Shown here: positions 21,292-32,534 of the stretch, piece by piece
How positions within the stretch are numbered: position 1 is the stretch's first letter
Layout of the letters: each line of letters begins with the position of its first letter
Assembly (NCBI GenBank): GCA_025890175.1
Contig: JANPYM010000003.1
Span: forward strand, 2,600,795-2,664,794
Reading direction: 5' to 3'
Source: Ciborinia camelliae
Lineage: Eukaryota; Ascomycota; Leotiomycetes; Helotiales; Sclerotiniaceae
DNA length: 64,000 bases
Made by a program: the position numbers and the translations under genes
The notes under the pieces: generated by a model
Seen by the model: only the letters and a program-made list of their open reading frames with translations
The model's database searches: none
Told to the model about the DNA's origin: nothing

Positions 21292-24200
21292 ATGCCTTCA
21301 TTCAGCAGCTCGACGTTGCTTCTCTCTTTTGCCATCCTTCTACTATTAGCACGCCCAGCTCATGCATTCGGTGCTGGAAATATTGCATCTGTTTCAAAGA
21401 TTGAGGGTATAAATTGTGAGTTCACACTTAGACCGCCTATGCAAGAGAAGATTTTCTGATTCAGTATTCAGGGCGCCATGGAGATATTGAAGATACTCTT
21501 CTCACACTTTTTATGTCGAGAGCTTGTGGTGGAAAGAAGTTCGATAAAATGATGGTAGCAAGAGTCTACTTTGGTAACTGGCTTAGGGATTATTGTAGGT
21601 GGAAACTCATCATATCTCAAACTCACAGCCCCCTCATCCTCATGGTGATTTATAACTAATATCATTTTCTCCTTCAGCCCAAGCAATCGATGTTGGTACC
21701 GTCAAATACGTTTCCGCCGAAGCTATCCGCATTCTACTATGGGTTCTTGGATTTATGACATTTGGATATGGTACAAGAGAATTCGAAGTTACTGCCCAAA
21801 GATTGGGCTGCTACCGACCAGAAGATCACATTGACAACCCAAAGGATTATGCTGATAATCTTGATGCTTCTCAATATGACCATAGACTTCGAGGTCCAGT
21901 CGACGAAGAAGTTGAGCTCGCTATTGATCCCCAGACTGGCATGAAGAATTACATTGCAAACGAACAGGCTGGAATCATGACATCTGCGCTACACGTCAGA
22001 AAGCTTTTCCGTGAATCCATTCGACTTGGTAGATCTTATGGACGAAGCAAGAACAAGGATGAACTATACGAGGCACTTCGCTTGTTGGGTACTGGACTTC
22101 ACTGTTTGGAGGATTATTCGGCTCACAGCAATTACACTGAGCTTGCTCTCATTGAGATGGGCGAACGTGATGTCTTTCCACATGTTGGAAGACGAACCAA
22201 GATCAGGCTCCCAGGGGTTCAACAATCAGTTTACCCAATTATCACTGGAACTTTTGGTGGTGTCGATTTCCTCCATTCTGTCATGGGCGAATTTGATGAC
22301 AAAGCAACTCAGAGCGAAATCCAATCCCTTGAAGGAACCATGCAAGAAGGTAGTCAAGCTAACACTAGTGTTCTAAAAGACCTTTTGAACTCAGTCCCTT
22401 CCGGACTTTTTGGAGGTAAAGATCAAGCTAGTAAAGCAGATGAGCTTCAAGCCCAGGCTTCCGCTGCTCAACATTCTCAAGAGCACGTCTCTCCAAGAGA
22501 CCCGGAAGCTTTCACCCAGCAAATGCAACAGGTCGCCAAGGAGATCTACCCAATCATTCAGTGGCACGACGAGGTTATGCAACAGATTCGAGAAGCAATT
22601 GAAAAGATCCCTATCCTACCAGATCTTATCGAGAACATTGAAGAACAAATTAACATCTTTGTCTTCTCACTCCTTGCTCCATTCGTTCTTCCAATCATTA
22701 ACCAGATCAAGACTGAATTGAACACGGGTTCCTCGGAGATTATTCAAAGTAGTAAGGACAAGCAGTTGATCGTTTTTAACGACGATCACTCTTCTGATCC
22801 TACACATTCTATGTTGTCCAAGGATCATTTCTCTAACGTAAGTCTACTATTTCCTTAACCCACTACGAGTTATTTGCTACAATACTATTTTACCTCGAGT
22901 TTCATCGTGTTTTTCGTATTTGAACTGTGTGACGGCATATCATCTATATTCTGCAGCCACTGTCGATGCTAATATTACTCTAGATCCTCAATGAAACCGC
23001 TGGAAAGATCGCCTCGCAAGTTCTCAAATGGGTTGTCCCACAACTCATCTCTTGCTGGGATGATGAACGCATTGACGCGGATCGTACAATTGATCGTATC
23101 ATCCATGGTGTTTTCCATCATCCTGCTCTAAGAAACCACGGTGAAGATGGGGCTTCCGATGGTCGTCAACTCATGTTCAAAGTTGTCGAAGAATGGTGGA
23201 ACCAGAAGGACAGTAGCGAGCAAGATGAATTCCGAAGAAAGTTAAGCAGGGAAGGAGTTGAGAGTGGAGATAATCATCTCGAAGGTGTTCATGATACTGG
23301 TCACGGTTGTGGTGCGCCACTTAAAATGTCCAAGCAGGGCTCGCAGGGCTCGAATATGCTGGCCAATGAAATGATGAGTGGTTTCAATTCTGCAATGGGT
23401 GGTCATAGTGGATCATCAGGATTTAGTGGAAATGCATCTTCAGGAATTGGTAAGTTTGCTGAAGAAGCAGTTGGTGGTGGTGCTTTTGGCGGTATTGTGG
23501 GTGCTCTCGCTGGAGGTGTTGGTGGCAGTCTTCTAGCAGGAGTGCTGGGTGGAAAAGGCAAAGAAGAAGCATATTCTTCTCAAGGCTACAACTCTCAGGG
23601 AAATTACCAACAGAGCTATACTGAGATAGGTCACTCTGGTAATCGCTATGCTCAAGCCGAGTATACCCAAGAACAACTTCCAGGTGGAGGCAGACGAACA
23701 GATTATCAGCAATATGGTCAGCAAGGAAACCACGGCGTTGGCTTCGAACAGATTTCTGAGCAGAGACCTTCCTATGGTGGAGGCTATGAAGAAACCAACG
23801 AACGCATCTACGAACGTTCTGATGGCAGAGTCGAAACGGAAACATGGCGCGAGGGTAGAACTGCTGATGGACGTCATTACCATGAAGCACAACATCACCG
23901 AGAAGAGAGATCGGACAATGATAGTGAGGATAGTGGACGCAGAAAGCATGGAAAACATCACAAGAAACATCATAGTCGTCGTGGAAGCGGTAATAGCAAT
24001 GAGGATAATGATAGACCCCAAGAATATGTTCCAGAGCGAGAAGAGAGAAGAGAAAGATTTGAGGAGCCTTCTCGTCAGGAATATGGTGGGTATGGTCAAC
24101 AGAGACAGGAATACGGTGGGTATGGTCAACAAAGACAGGAGTATGGTGGTCAACAGAGACAGGAATATGGTGAGCGCGAGAGAGGGAGCGGTTATGGCGG

Positions 24201-24450
24201 CGAGAGAGAAAGATACGAAGAGCCACAAAGAGAACAAGGTGGTTTTGGTGGCGGGTACGGTGGTGGAGAATTCGGCGAGGTAGTTGGGGGGTTGGCGGAG
24301 AGATTTGGCGGGATGGGATTTGGTGGGGGCAATCGCGAGAACGAGGGCGGTTGGGGAGAGAGGGAGAGGGAGAGGGAGAGGGAGAGGGAGGATGAACCCG
24401 AGGATGAATATCGTGAGGAGAGAGGTGAGGGCCGCGGTTGGGGTTTCTAG
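21292..24450 (+). CDS. het-C: HET-C family heterokaryon incompatibility protein
   Basis: Homologue of Neurospora HET-C, a signal-peptide-bearing, cell-surface-associated protein involved in vegetative incompatibility. Model: 21292-21415, 21472-21594, 21678-22837, 22984-24450; all phases agree, giving 957 residues, close to the family's usual size. Residues 1-25 are a signal peptide ending PAHA, then FGAGNIASVSKIEGINW. Conserved blocks follow: WRHGDIEDTL, VYFGNWLRDYSQAIDVGT, RPEDHIDNPKDYAD, RLRGPVDEEVELAIDPQTG, MKNYIANE, LRLLGTGLHCLEDYSAHSNY. The C terminus is Gly-rich and highly charged, with tandem QQRQEYGGYG-like units (about 24080-24170) and an acidic/arginine tail. The start at 21292 is preferred over an upstream non-signal extension at 21271. 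Donor and acceptor sites are canonical. Whether this copy segregates as incompatibility alleles cannot be seen. Confidence 0.96.
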
Positions 24451-24560
24451 GGTTCTGTTTGTTGTCATGTGTTTAGGTTGTGTTATGATGGGTGGGATAC
24501 GAGGAATTATGATATGATGCTCCGGAAGTCTTTGAATGAATGAACCAATTGAGTTTGCAA

Positions 24561-24700
24561 GAATGATGGATGGATGGATGGGTGGGTAAATGGGTGGGTG
24601 GGTTACTAGGTAGTTAGGTGGTTAGGTAGTTAGGTGGTTAGGTGGTTAGTTGGTTAGTTGGTTAGGTGGTTAGGTGGTTAGGTAATTAGTTGGTTTAGGC
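24561..24700. repeat. GGTTAGGTGGTTAG-like degenerate array
   Basis: ATGG units (24566-24600) pass into imperfect TTAGGTGG/TTAGTTGG octamers up to about 24695. It looks like a diverged TAGG-family satellite. Confidence 0.8.
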
Positions 24701-24963
24701 CAAAAGTGCTTTTACTGCTTTTACTGCTTTTATTGCTTTCAATGCTTTCAATGAATACTATTGCGATGCTTTTTTTTTACCCTGGAATCTTTTGAATACT
24801 GGTGAGGAGAATCTTCCGGCGCGTATGGCGTAGTGGATTTTATTTTTATGGAATTGCTTGCTATATATCGTGTCGTGTCGTATTGTGTTGTATTGTATTG
24901 TGTTGTGGTGCGGGATAGGTAGGGAGATGGGTAGGTAATGGGATAAGGGATGGGGATAGGGAT

Positions 24964-25790
24964 GGAAATAAGAATAAAAATAAAAATGGGAATAAAAATA
25001 AAAATAAAAATGGGAATAAAAATAAAAATAAAAATGAAGATAAAAATAAAAATGAAAATGAAAATAAAAATAAAAATGAAGATAAAAATAAAAATAAAAA
25101 TAAAAATAAAAATAAAAATAAAAATAAAAATAAAAATAAAAATAAAAATAAAAATAAAAATAAAAATAAAAATAAAAATAAAAATAAAAATAAAAATAAA
25201 AATAAAAATAAAAATAAAAATAAAAATAAAAATAAAAATAAAAATAAAAATAAAAATAAAAATAAAAATAAAAATAAAAATAAAAATAAAAATGAAAATA
25301 AAAATGGGGATAAAAATAAAAATAAGGATAAAGATGGAAATAAAAATGGGGATAAAAATAAAAATAAGGATAAAGATGGAAATAAAAATAGAAATAAAAA
25401 TAGAAATAAAAATGAAAATGGAAATAAAAATAAAAATAGAAATAGAAATAGAAATAAAAATAAAAATAAAAATAAAAATAGAAATAGAAATAGAAATAAA
25501 AATAAAAATAAAAATAAAAATAAAAATAAAAATAAAAATAAAAATAAAAATAAAAATAAAAATAAAAATAAAAATAAAAATAAAAATAAAAATAAAAATA
25601 AAAATAAAAATAAAAATAAAAATAAAAATAAAAATAAAAATAAAAATAAAAATAAAAATAAAAATAAAAATAAAAATAAAAATAAAAATAAAAATAAAAA
25701 TAAAAATAAAAATAAAAATAAAAATAAAAATAAAAATAAAAATGAAAATAAAAATGAGAATAAAAATAAAAATAAAGATAGAGATGGGGA
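24964..25790. repeat. AAAAAT hexanucleotide satellite, ~830 bp
   Basis: More than 130 units of AAAAAT. Two nearly perfect cores (about 25081-25290 and 25500-25740) flank and alternate with G-substituted variants (AATGGG, AATGAAGAT, AAATAG) that are themselves locally repeated (25297-25380 contains a duplicated ~54-bp higher-order block). Confidence 0.97.
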
Positions 25791-25855
25791 TGGGGATTGG
25801 GATATATAAATTTATATAGAAATTGATGTGTCTAGTGTATAGAGTGTGTAGTGTA

Positions 25856-25890
25856 TCTTGATATGATATGATATGATATGATATGATATG
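25856..25890. repeat. ATATG pentanucleotide run
   Basis: About six GATAT/ATATG units. Confidence 0.9.
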
Positions 25891-25931
25891 CACAGGCAGG
25901 TTTAGGTAGGTCTAAATAAATGATTTAAAAT

Positions 25932-26010
25932 GGATTGGGGGTTGTGTGGATAGGGGCTGGGGGTTGTGTGGATAGGGGCTGGGGGTTGTATTTGGGGGTT
26001 GTATTTGGGT
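25932..26010. repeat. GGGGGTTGTGTGGATAGGGGCT repeat block
   Basis: Two copies of a ~22-bp G-rich unit (from about 25936), followed by two GGGGGTTGTATTT units. Confidence 0.85.
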
Positions 26011-26054
26011 GTGTAGTCGATAGATGGATGGATGGATGGGTGAGGTGGATGAGG

Positions 26055-26135
26055 TGAGATAGGATGAGGTGAGGTGAGGTGAGGTGAGGTGAGGTGAGGT
26101 GAGGTGAGGTGAGGTGAGGTGAGGTGAGGTGAGGT
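26055..26135. repeat. GAGGT pentanucleotide array
   Basis: About 14-15 GAGGT units after a degenerate GATGAGGTGAGAT lead-in. Confidence 0.93.
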
Positions 26136-26225
26136 CATTGGTATATGTAGGTGGGTTGGTAGTTAAGTAGGTATGTAGGTAGGATTTGAAATAGTTGATA
26201 TTTGAAGTGTCTAGAGGAGTGTGTA

Positions 26226-26435
26226 GAGTTTTTGGTTTATAAGGTGTGGTTTATGAGGTGTAGTTTATAAGGTGTGGTTTATGAGGTGTAGTTTATGAGG
26301 TGTGGTTTATGAGGTGTAGTTTATGAGGTGTAGTTTATGAGGTGTAGTTTATGAGGTGTAGTTTATGAGGTGTAGTTTATGAGGTGTAGTTTATGAGGTG
26401 TAGTTTATGAGGTGTAGTTTATGAGGTGTAGTATG
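26226..26435. repeat. 14-bp minisatellite (TTTATGAGGTGTAG)
   Basis: About 14 head-to-tail 14-bp units; early units vary (TTTATAAGGTGTGG), later ones are identical. Confidence 0.95.
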
Positions 26436-27633
26436 ATTAGAATTTCGAATTTACTTTTTCTTTTATCTTTTACTTTTATTTTTTATTTGATTGGGCTATG
26501 GGCTATAGGCTATGGGCTATGCTATGCTATACTATGTATGAGTAGATACCTAGGTACCTGGGTATGATCTGAGGTAACAGGATAATATGATGTATTTATC
26601 ATGTATCTACCTATTACGACGTTGAAAGCTTATTCGGCTATAAGCCTGGGGTAGACAATTAAACAGTTAAACAGTTAAAGAGTTAAAGAGTTAAAGAGTC
26701 CAAAGCCCGAAGATAAACACCCTGAAATCGAGCGCATTGCGTGTCTGTGTCTCCGTGTATCTGGGGGGCTGGGTGGGGAGTGGAGGTGGGGGAGGTGAGG
26801 TGATTACCTATTTACCTACTTATTCTTTGTATAGTACCTAGGTAACCTAGGTAGGTAATCTAATTTTATAACTTACATCTCACATCTTACATCTTACATG
26901 AAGGAAATGAAATGAAGGAAATAAAAAGGAGGGTTGGGGTTGGAATGGCCTACCTACCTGCCAACCTATCTATCTACATATCTACCTATCCAGGTAGTTA
27001 ATAGTAAACAGACATGCAGGCATGCATGCAGGCAGAGGAGCAAGGACTAGCTACCTACCTACGGTACAGTATGCGAAGATAAATGGGGTTGATATCTAGG
27101 TCGGTTAGTAGGTACCTAGGTACCTATCTATCTATGATATGATACGATACGATATGACGTACACCGTGATAATAAATACAAGATACAGGTACCCACCTAA
27201 TCGAGACCGGGACCAGAAGTAGGGTAATTAGGGTACGTACTCACTCTATGGAGAAAGAAGTTTTTTTTGGGAAGGGTTCGGGTCATTTGAGGTAGGTAAT
27301 TAGTTGTTTTGGGGTGACGGTCGTGCTGTTTCGCTTCGGATAGGGGTTCAGGTGGGGTGGGTGCGGGTGGTTTGTGAGGGGGGATGTGATGAGGGAGGGG
27401 ATGTATAGGTATTGGATATTTGATTGTATATTTGAATTTATATTTGAATTGCAAATAAAACCTTTCTATAAATTTTGGGTTCCTTATCTACACTGATGAT
27501 GTGTATTCCTTCCATTTCCGAATTTCGTCCTGCGAGTAATTATGAGTAGGTACTTTTAAAGCAGCATTTCATCATCATATATATTCTCTCCAATTTTCAA
27601 CTCTCCTGTTTCTCTTCCCCTACTTATCTTTGC

Positions 27634-28619
27634 CTACTCATCCCCCTCCTCATTCTCCTCCGGATCCAAATCCTCCTGATCAAAAACCGCCTTCTCCATC
27701 AGCGCAATGGTATTCCGAATCGGTAATCCGACAACATTATCCCAACTTCCCTCTATCTTCTCCACCAACATCGCTCCCATGCCCTGTATGGCATAACCTC
27801 CCGCCTTATCCACGCCCTCCCTCGTCTTCACATACGCCTCTATCAATTCATCGCCCATCTCCGCATCAAACACGACCCTCGTCTCCACCACCTCATTCTC
27901 ACAATTATACCCCGGGTACCTGGCATCGTCGCGCGGAGCTAGGACCGCTATTGCGGTGAATACCTTGTGGGATTTTTCGTCGCGGAGTCGCTGTAGCATG
28001 CGGATGTGATCGGCCTGCGAACGCGGTTTCTCGAGGATGACTCCGGAATTGGTGACGATTATCGTGTCGGCTGCTATGACGAGCGAGGGATCGGGAATAC
28101 TGGCTAATGAGTTGTCTAGACAGTGGGTGTATACTGACAGACATTTTTGAATGGCGGTTTGGAGGACATAGTCGAAGGGACCGAGAAGTTCTTTTGAGAG
28201 ATTTTCTGGGAGGGGGGAGGGGATGATTTCAAGGTTTGTTAGTCCTATCTATTTATTTGTTAGAAAGACAAGGAGTCCAAATACCCAAACCATTATTTAA
28301 TATAATATAATAATATACATCCTCCCAAATTCAGAGAACGAGGTAGTAAACAAACACCAAACAATAAACATACCGAGGCCAAAATCTGTTTCCGTCTCGG
28401 ACTGGCAGAAGCAAGGATAATCCTCTTTCCTTTCAAATGCTGTAAGAGGGGGATATCGAGAGGAAAGGGACCGCGCGGTAAGGGACCCTTGATACTCGAT
28501 ATGGATTTGGAGGCGGAATGGCTGGGGAGCGCACCATGTTGTGCGGATGCGGATTCGTAGGTTGGGGCGCGATCTTTGGGATCGGATGTTGCGAGGGGAG
28601 TGTATTTTTCGTCGGGCAT
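27634..28619 (-). CDS. Maf/HAM1-type house-cleaning nucleotide pyrophosphatase
   Basis: Maf-family proteins hydrolyse non-canonical or modified nucleoside triphosphates to monophosphates. Model (minus): 28619-28374 and 28248-27634, phase 0, giving 286 residues. The intron is 125 bp (GTATGT..TAG). After a ~60-residue Ser/Pro-rich extension, the core starts KRIILASASPRRKQIL, with the family's S-SPRR phosphate-binding loop. Exon 2 carries VIAADTIIV with the catalytic Asp, EKPRSQADHIRML, the GGYAIQGMG segment, and a VVGLPIRN motif near the end. An acidic tail closes the protein. The order and spacing match eukaryotic Maf/ASMTL N-terminal domains. Cytosolic location is likely. Substrate preference cannot be read from sequence. 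Confidence 0.93.
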
Positions 28620-29914
28620 GGTGAGGGTTTGTTATGGTGAAGGGGGGAAGGATGGGGAATGGAAGCTTGAGAGTTCGATTTGGTGGTTGATGGGGTTGAG
28701 GTTTGGGGAGGTGAGTGAGGTTTCGTCAGCCTTGTGGTTGTGACAGGGGTTTTTTGGTGGGGATGATTCAGGGTCGGGTTACACAATGAATACTGTATCT
28801 AGAATTCTTGGTATTATCGTTATCAAAGAAAGAATTCTATATAGGTACTAGGTAGGTATTGAAAGGTAGCGATGAAACACAATTGATTATTTACAGTTAT
28901 ATTGCAAGTGTAATAATAGAAGTATTTTAGCTCTTGCGATTGGAAACTATCTAATATCAGAAGATTACCTACTGGAATGAAATTTTCTCGTTCAGATTCC
29001 TGCGTGTCTTGTATTTTGATATTTTTATATTACATGTCAACGGCGTTGACCAGAAAGTGCTTGAAGCAGACTTAACACCTGCAAGATGTTGCCAAATCAT
29101 GGCCCTGTATTACTTCCTCAAACCCTGATCCTAGGGATGATGTCACCGCGTAGAGATATGGACATTACCTACCTAGGTACTGTGAACTATCTTATCAATT
29201 AGTCGTAGTTCGAAGTTTTCGAACGGTCACATAGTGCTGCATCTTAGCTACACCTGAAGATGTAGAATTCAGGCGATTCAACAGCTTGATGTGCTGTACA
29301 ACTAGGTAGCCATGCATACATATATTGTCTGCGAACATGGCCATCAAGAGTAGCTTAATCCTTGCATGCATGACCTGGTCCTCGAGGGCAATCTTGGACA
29401 TTGCAATAGAAAGGGCCATGAGTTGACTGTATCGGGCATTTGTGGTAGTTCAATTGATGTTGCATCGTTCATCATGAAGTGACAACTGAAGCACTAGATG
29501 AGTCGCGAACATTACATGTGGTATCGACTGAGCTTTTGAGCCCAGAGTCATGAAACCCTAACGATTCTTTGGTCTCAGCTGCATCATCAATTTTGGGCCG
29601 TGGCACGCATCTCTTTGACTCTCTTGAACCTCTGCCAACTTGCTCGGCTTATTTTTTTTTGATGAGGTTTACTGTGACGGTGGGAAACCGGTCTGCTATT
29701 TTCTGCAAAGTATAAGTGGTGTTTATTCAAATTCAATATGTTAGATTATGTTCATGGAGAGAGAAAGGAAGGAGTAAATTCTATAACTTCTGGAGATCCA
29801 TAGTTCATTGTAAGTAATAATTAGGCCGCAGGATTTTATCTAGCCAAATTCCTCCATACAAGTCCCAAGCAATATCCGGTAAATCATTCATATCTTTCAA
29901 GATATCAGGCCTCT
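28620..29914. other. Intergenic region
   Basis: No supported gene. AT-rich, with one CCTAGGTAC cluster near 29170. A 74-codon minus-strand frame (29195-29419) has no recognisable features. Confidence 0.55.
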
Positions 29915-31845
29915 TCAGTCAGCTGAAACATTCTTCAGTTGTTCCCTGTACTGATCAATAGTTTGGAAATTCTCCAAAAAGTTTCTTCTCGAACTTGCAG
30001 GCCCTTCGTAGATTGGCGGTTCTCGGGGCAATACTTTGATAACTTCTGATGCTGCAATTCGTTGTCGAGTGTCTGTAGGTTTTAGAAGGGACAAGTGGCA
30101 GATCACTTCCTCTATGTAGGCATATTTCAGGGGACTGGAGACTGTCGAGAAAACCTTCGAGATATCACGAAGCACCTTCCAAGCATCAATATTCTTATCA
30201 TTTTGAACACCAACCTATTGTGGAGGTCAGCAAGATCCAGGCTAATGCATGAGCAATGCTACACTAGACTCGCGCTTTTGGCACGTTCAACGTGAGCTGT
30301 TTTGGGGGGAGAAGATTATATACTTACACTTGAGTCCTCTGTGCCAAGCCTACGTGCCATTTTCGATACTCTTAGAGCTGCACTCATTGCCATGTTCTCA
30401 CATCCTGGTGGGATCCTTTTCAAAACTGCTTGACAAAGTGATATCGCAATGTCATATTTTCCTTGGCCGAGTAAGCAATCAGCAAATCCAATAACCATGG
30501 CCATATCACTATTGGTATAATGAGAATGCACGATCGAGAGCTTATCAGTGAGATTCTGAGCTGTGGTCACTGTATCAAGCTGGCCCACTACCTTTTCACA
30601 GATTGATTTGGCTAAATCCTCAGCCTGTGCCTCTTGTCCACATCTGTTGAGACAATTTACCAATGTTGTACCGACAAGAAAGGCTTCCATAGAATAGTGA
30701 CCGTAGGTATTCTTGAGCTCTGTGAGTGCATGTACTAGAAGATCTCGCGCAGTCGCAAATGACTTGAGTTTGACCTCGGAAAATGCAATCAGTACTCTCG
30801 CTGTCAGAGTTAAATTCTCGTAGATGACACCAGGGATTTTTGCCAATGATGCAGCTCCATATAACTCTGCTTGGGCCAATATTTCAATAGTAGAAGGCGC
30901 GCTAGGTGTTTCCAAGGGGCGCCAATTAATCTGGTGCCTGTTTTTGGGAGAGTTTGAAGACATTTCGTTTGTAACGGTTGATGCCAGCCCAAGACCTATA
31001 ACCCCATTCAAATATTTCATATCGTGATGATTAAGATTCTCGATCTTCTGGTCGTTGATGGCCCGAGCTAAGTATAGCGACTTCACACCAGGCCACTCTT
31101 CAAGATACTCGTAACAACTTGATATTAAGGAGTCAAATGTTGTCGCAGTACGACGGCCCACGCGTCTTGAAATGCGAAGGAGAAACTTGGCCAGAGTGTT
31201 TATATATTGCATTTTCTTGATCCTAAGAGGAAGTCAGCTGACTATATCATTAAGTTACAGGCATTATAGATCTATAGTCATAAACTCTCTATGATGCGCT
31301 AATAAATAAACTTCATAACATGAGGACGGCGATTACCTGTCAAAATTTCGACCATCTAGATAGTCCATGACGTCGTTAATATCAATAATACCCAGAAAAG
31401 GTACGCAAGTTGTCCGCACAACTTCCCACAGTTGCTCTTCTATCTCCATCCATGATATCTCAGTATGTGGTGTGGGATATGCTTTCATTACCAACTCCAA
31501 TATGTTGAACTGTATGTTTCGGCGATCTATATCCTCGACGTTGGTAGATAGCAACTCACTCCAACCTTCATCTATAACATATATCTGATTCCACAACGTA
31601 TTGAAAACGCAGATAATGCCATGAAGCTCAGCTTCTTGAATGATGTTCTTTATATCCGAGTCGAGTCCGATAATCGTGTCACAGCTCTCACTAACGATCT
31701 CGCCTTCTTCATTCCAGGCCTTGGAAGGCTGACAGACACGCTCGAAGAGTATTCGTGGTATTTCGCGGCATCTGAAGAAGCCCAGAAATTGCAATTTCCG
31801 TCGAGAAACTATTCGGGAAAGTAATCCAAATTCGTGTCGCCACAT
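29915..31845 (-). CDS. Helical-repeat (TPR-like) protein, unknown function, head-to-head with an NLR
   Basis: Not recognised by name. Model (minus): 31845-31337, 31222-30328, 30214-29915; phases agree, giving 567 residues with introns of 114 and 113 bp. The protein is almost wholly alpha-helical in appearance. Residues ~260-450 show repeated helix pairs with TPR-like A/L/Y/G spacing (ARVLIAFSEVKLKSFATARD, VIGFADCLLGQGKYDIAISL), resembling superstructure-forming repeats found in signalling ATPase partners. The start is uncertain: MWRHEFGLLSR (31845) is the first solid ATG. An upstream exon to about 32000 (ending HDSQ, donor GTAAAA) can be joined in phase, but no good ATG heads it. The gene is transcribed away from the NLR at 32535, so the two would share about 690 bp of upstream DNA. 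A link with the NLR is inference from this arrangement. Confidence 0.65.
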
Positions 31846-32534
31846 TTCTATCTTTGATGGTGTTATTATTTGGTTTAATCCAGTTAATCTAATAAACGAA
31901 AAGCAATGAAGAAGACACAAAGCGAGAAGACTCCCGTTGTTTCAGGACAGCTCGTGATTTTACCTGTGAATCATGTTGTGGGCTACAGTCGTGCTGAAAA
32001 ATCCTTGCTCTCATGTTACATAGCTGATTCATACAAAAAAGTGAGATGATATGTTTACCATACAAAACCTTGAAGCCAGATGAAAGAAGATGAGTAGTAA
32101 TGAGGGAATTAACCGGAAGTAGATCTATTCGAATAACTCCAAACACGTCAAATAACGCTCAAACATTTGACTTTAGCCATAAACTACCAGCAACAATATG
32201 AAAATGTTCACGGCGACGTTGGATACCGTACGAGTCAGAGAGATGTCTGTGGATGTTACCCAGGCAGAGTTCCTCGAAAAGGCGACGTAATACTCGCACA
32301 ATCTATACAGAAAATAGTCGCAATTAGTCAATTTGGGTAGCTCCCCGAGGGTCAGTGGTTGCGAGGAACGCTGTATATATTCAAATCAAGTAGGTCTCGC
32401 TTCTTGAGTTCATTTCATGTAACAAACCTATTCAGAAATATTCATTTCATTTCTGACATTGAATCAATTTGATATACTTCAATCATTCCGATATGTTACA
32501 TCTATTTGGAATATTAAGTTATAATAAAAGATTG
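31846..32534. promoter_or_regulatory. Shared upstream region of the divergent helical-repeat and NLR genes
   Basis: A 689-bp divergent intergenic region. It may contain a 5' non-coding or short coding exon of the minus-strand gene (about 31960-32060). No specific binding site is claimed; its role as a bidirectional promoter follows only from the head-to-head layout. Confidence 0.4.

Larger units (their letters stand above)
24451..27633. other. 3.2-kb spacer made largely of simple repeats
   Basis: No supported gene. The long open frames on both strands here are translations of the hexanucleotide tract and are rejected. The repeat tracts are listed separately. Outside them the sequence is TAGG/CCTA-rich. 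Confidence 0.75.

Noticed and set aside
23423..24468. Long minus-strand frames opposite the HET-C tail
   Set aside because: Antisense shadows of the Gly/Arg/Glu-rich coding repeats of HET-C.
24748..25893. Very long open frames of alternating Ile-Phe (minus) and Lys-Ile (plus)
   Set aside because: They are translations of the AAAAAT hexanucleotide tract, which has no stop codons in several frames; there is no start context, intron structure or real protein composition.
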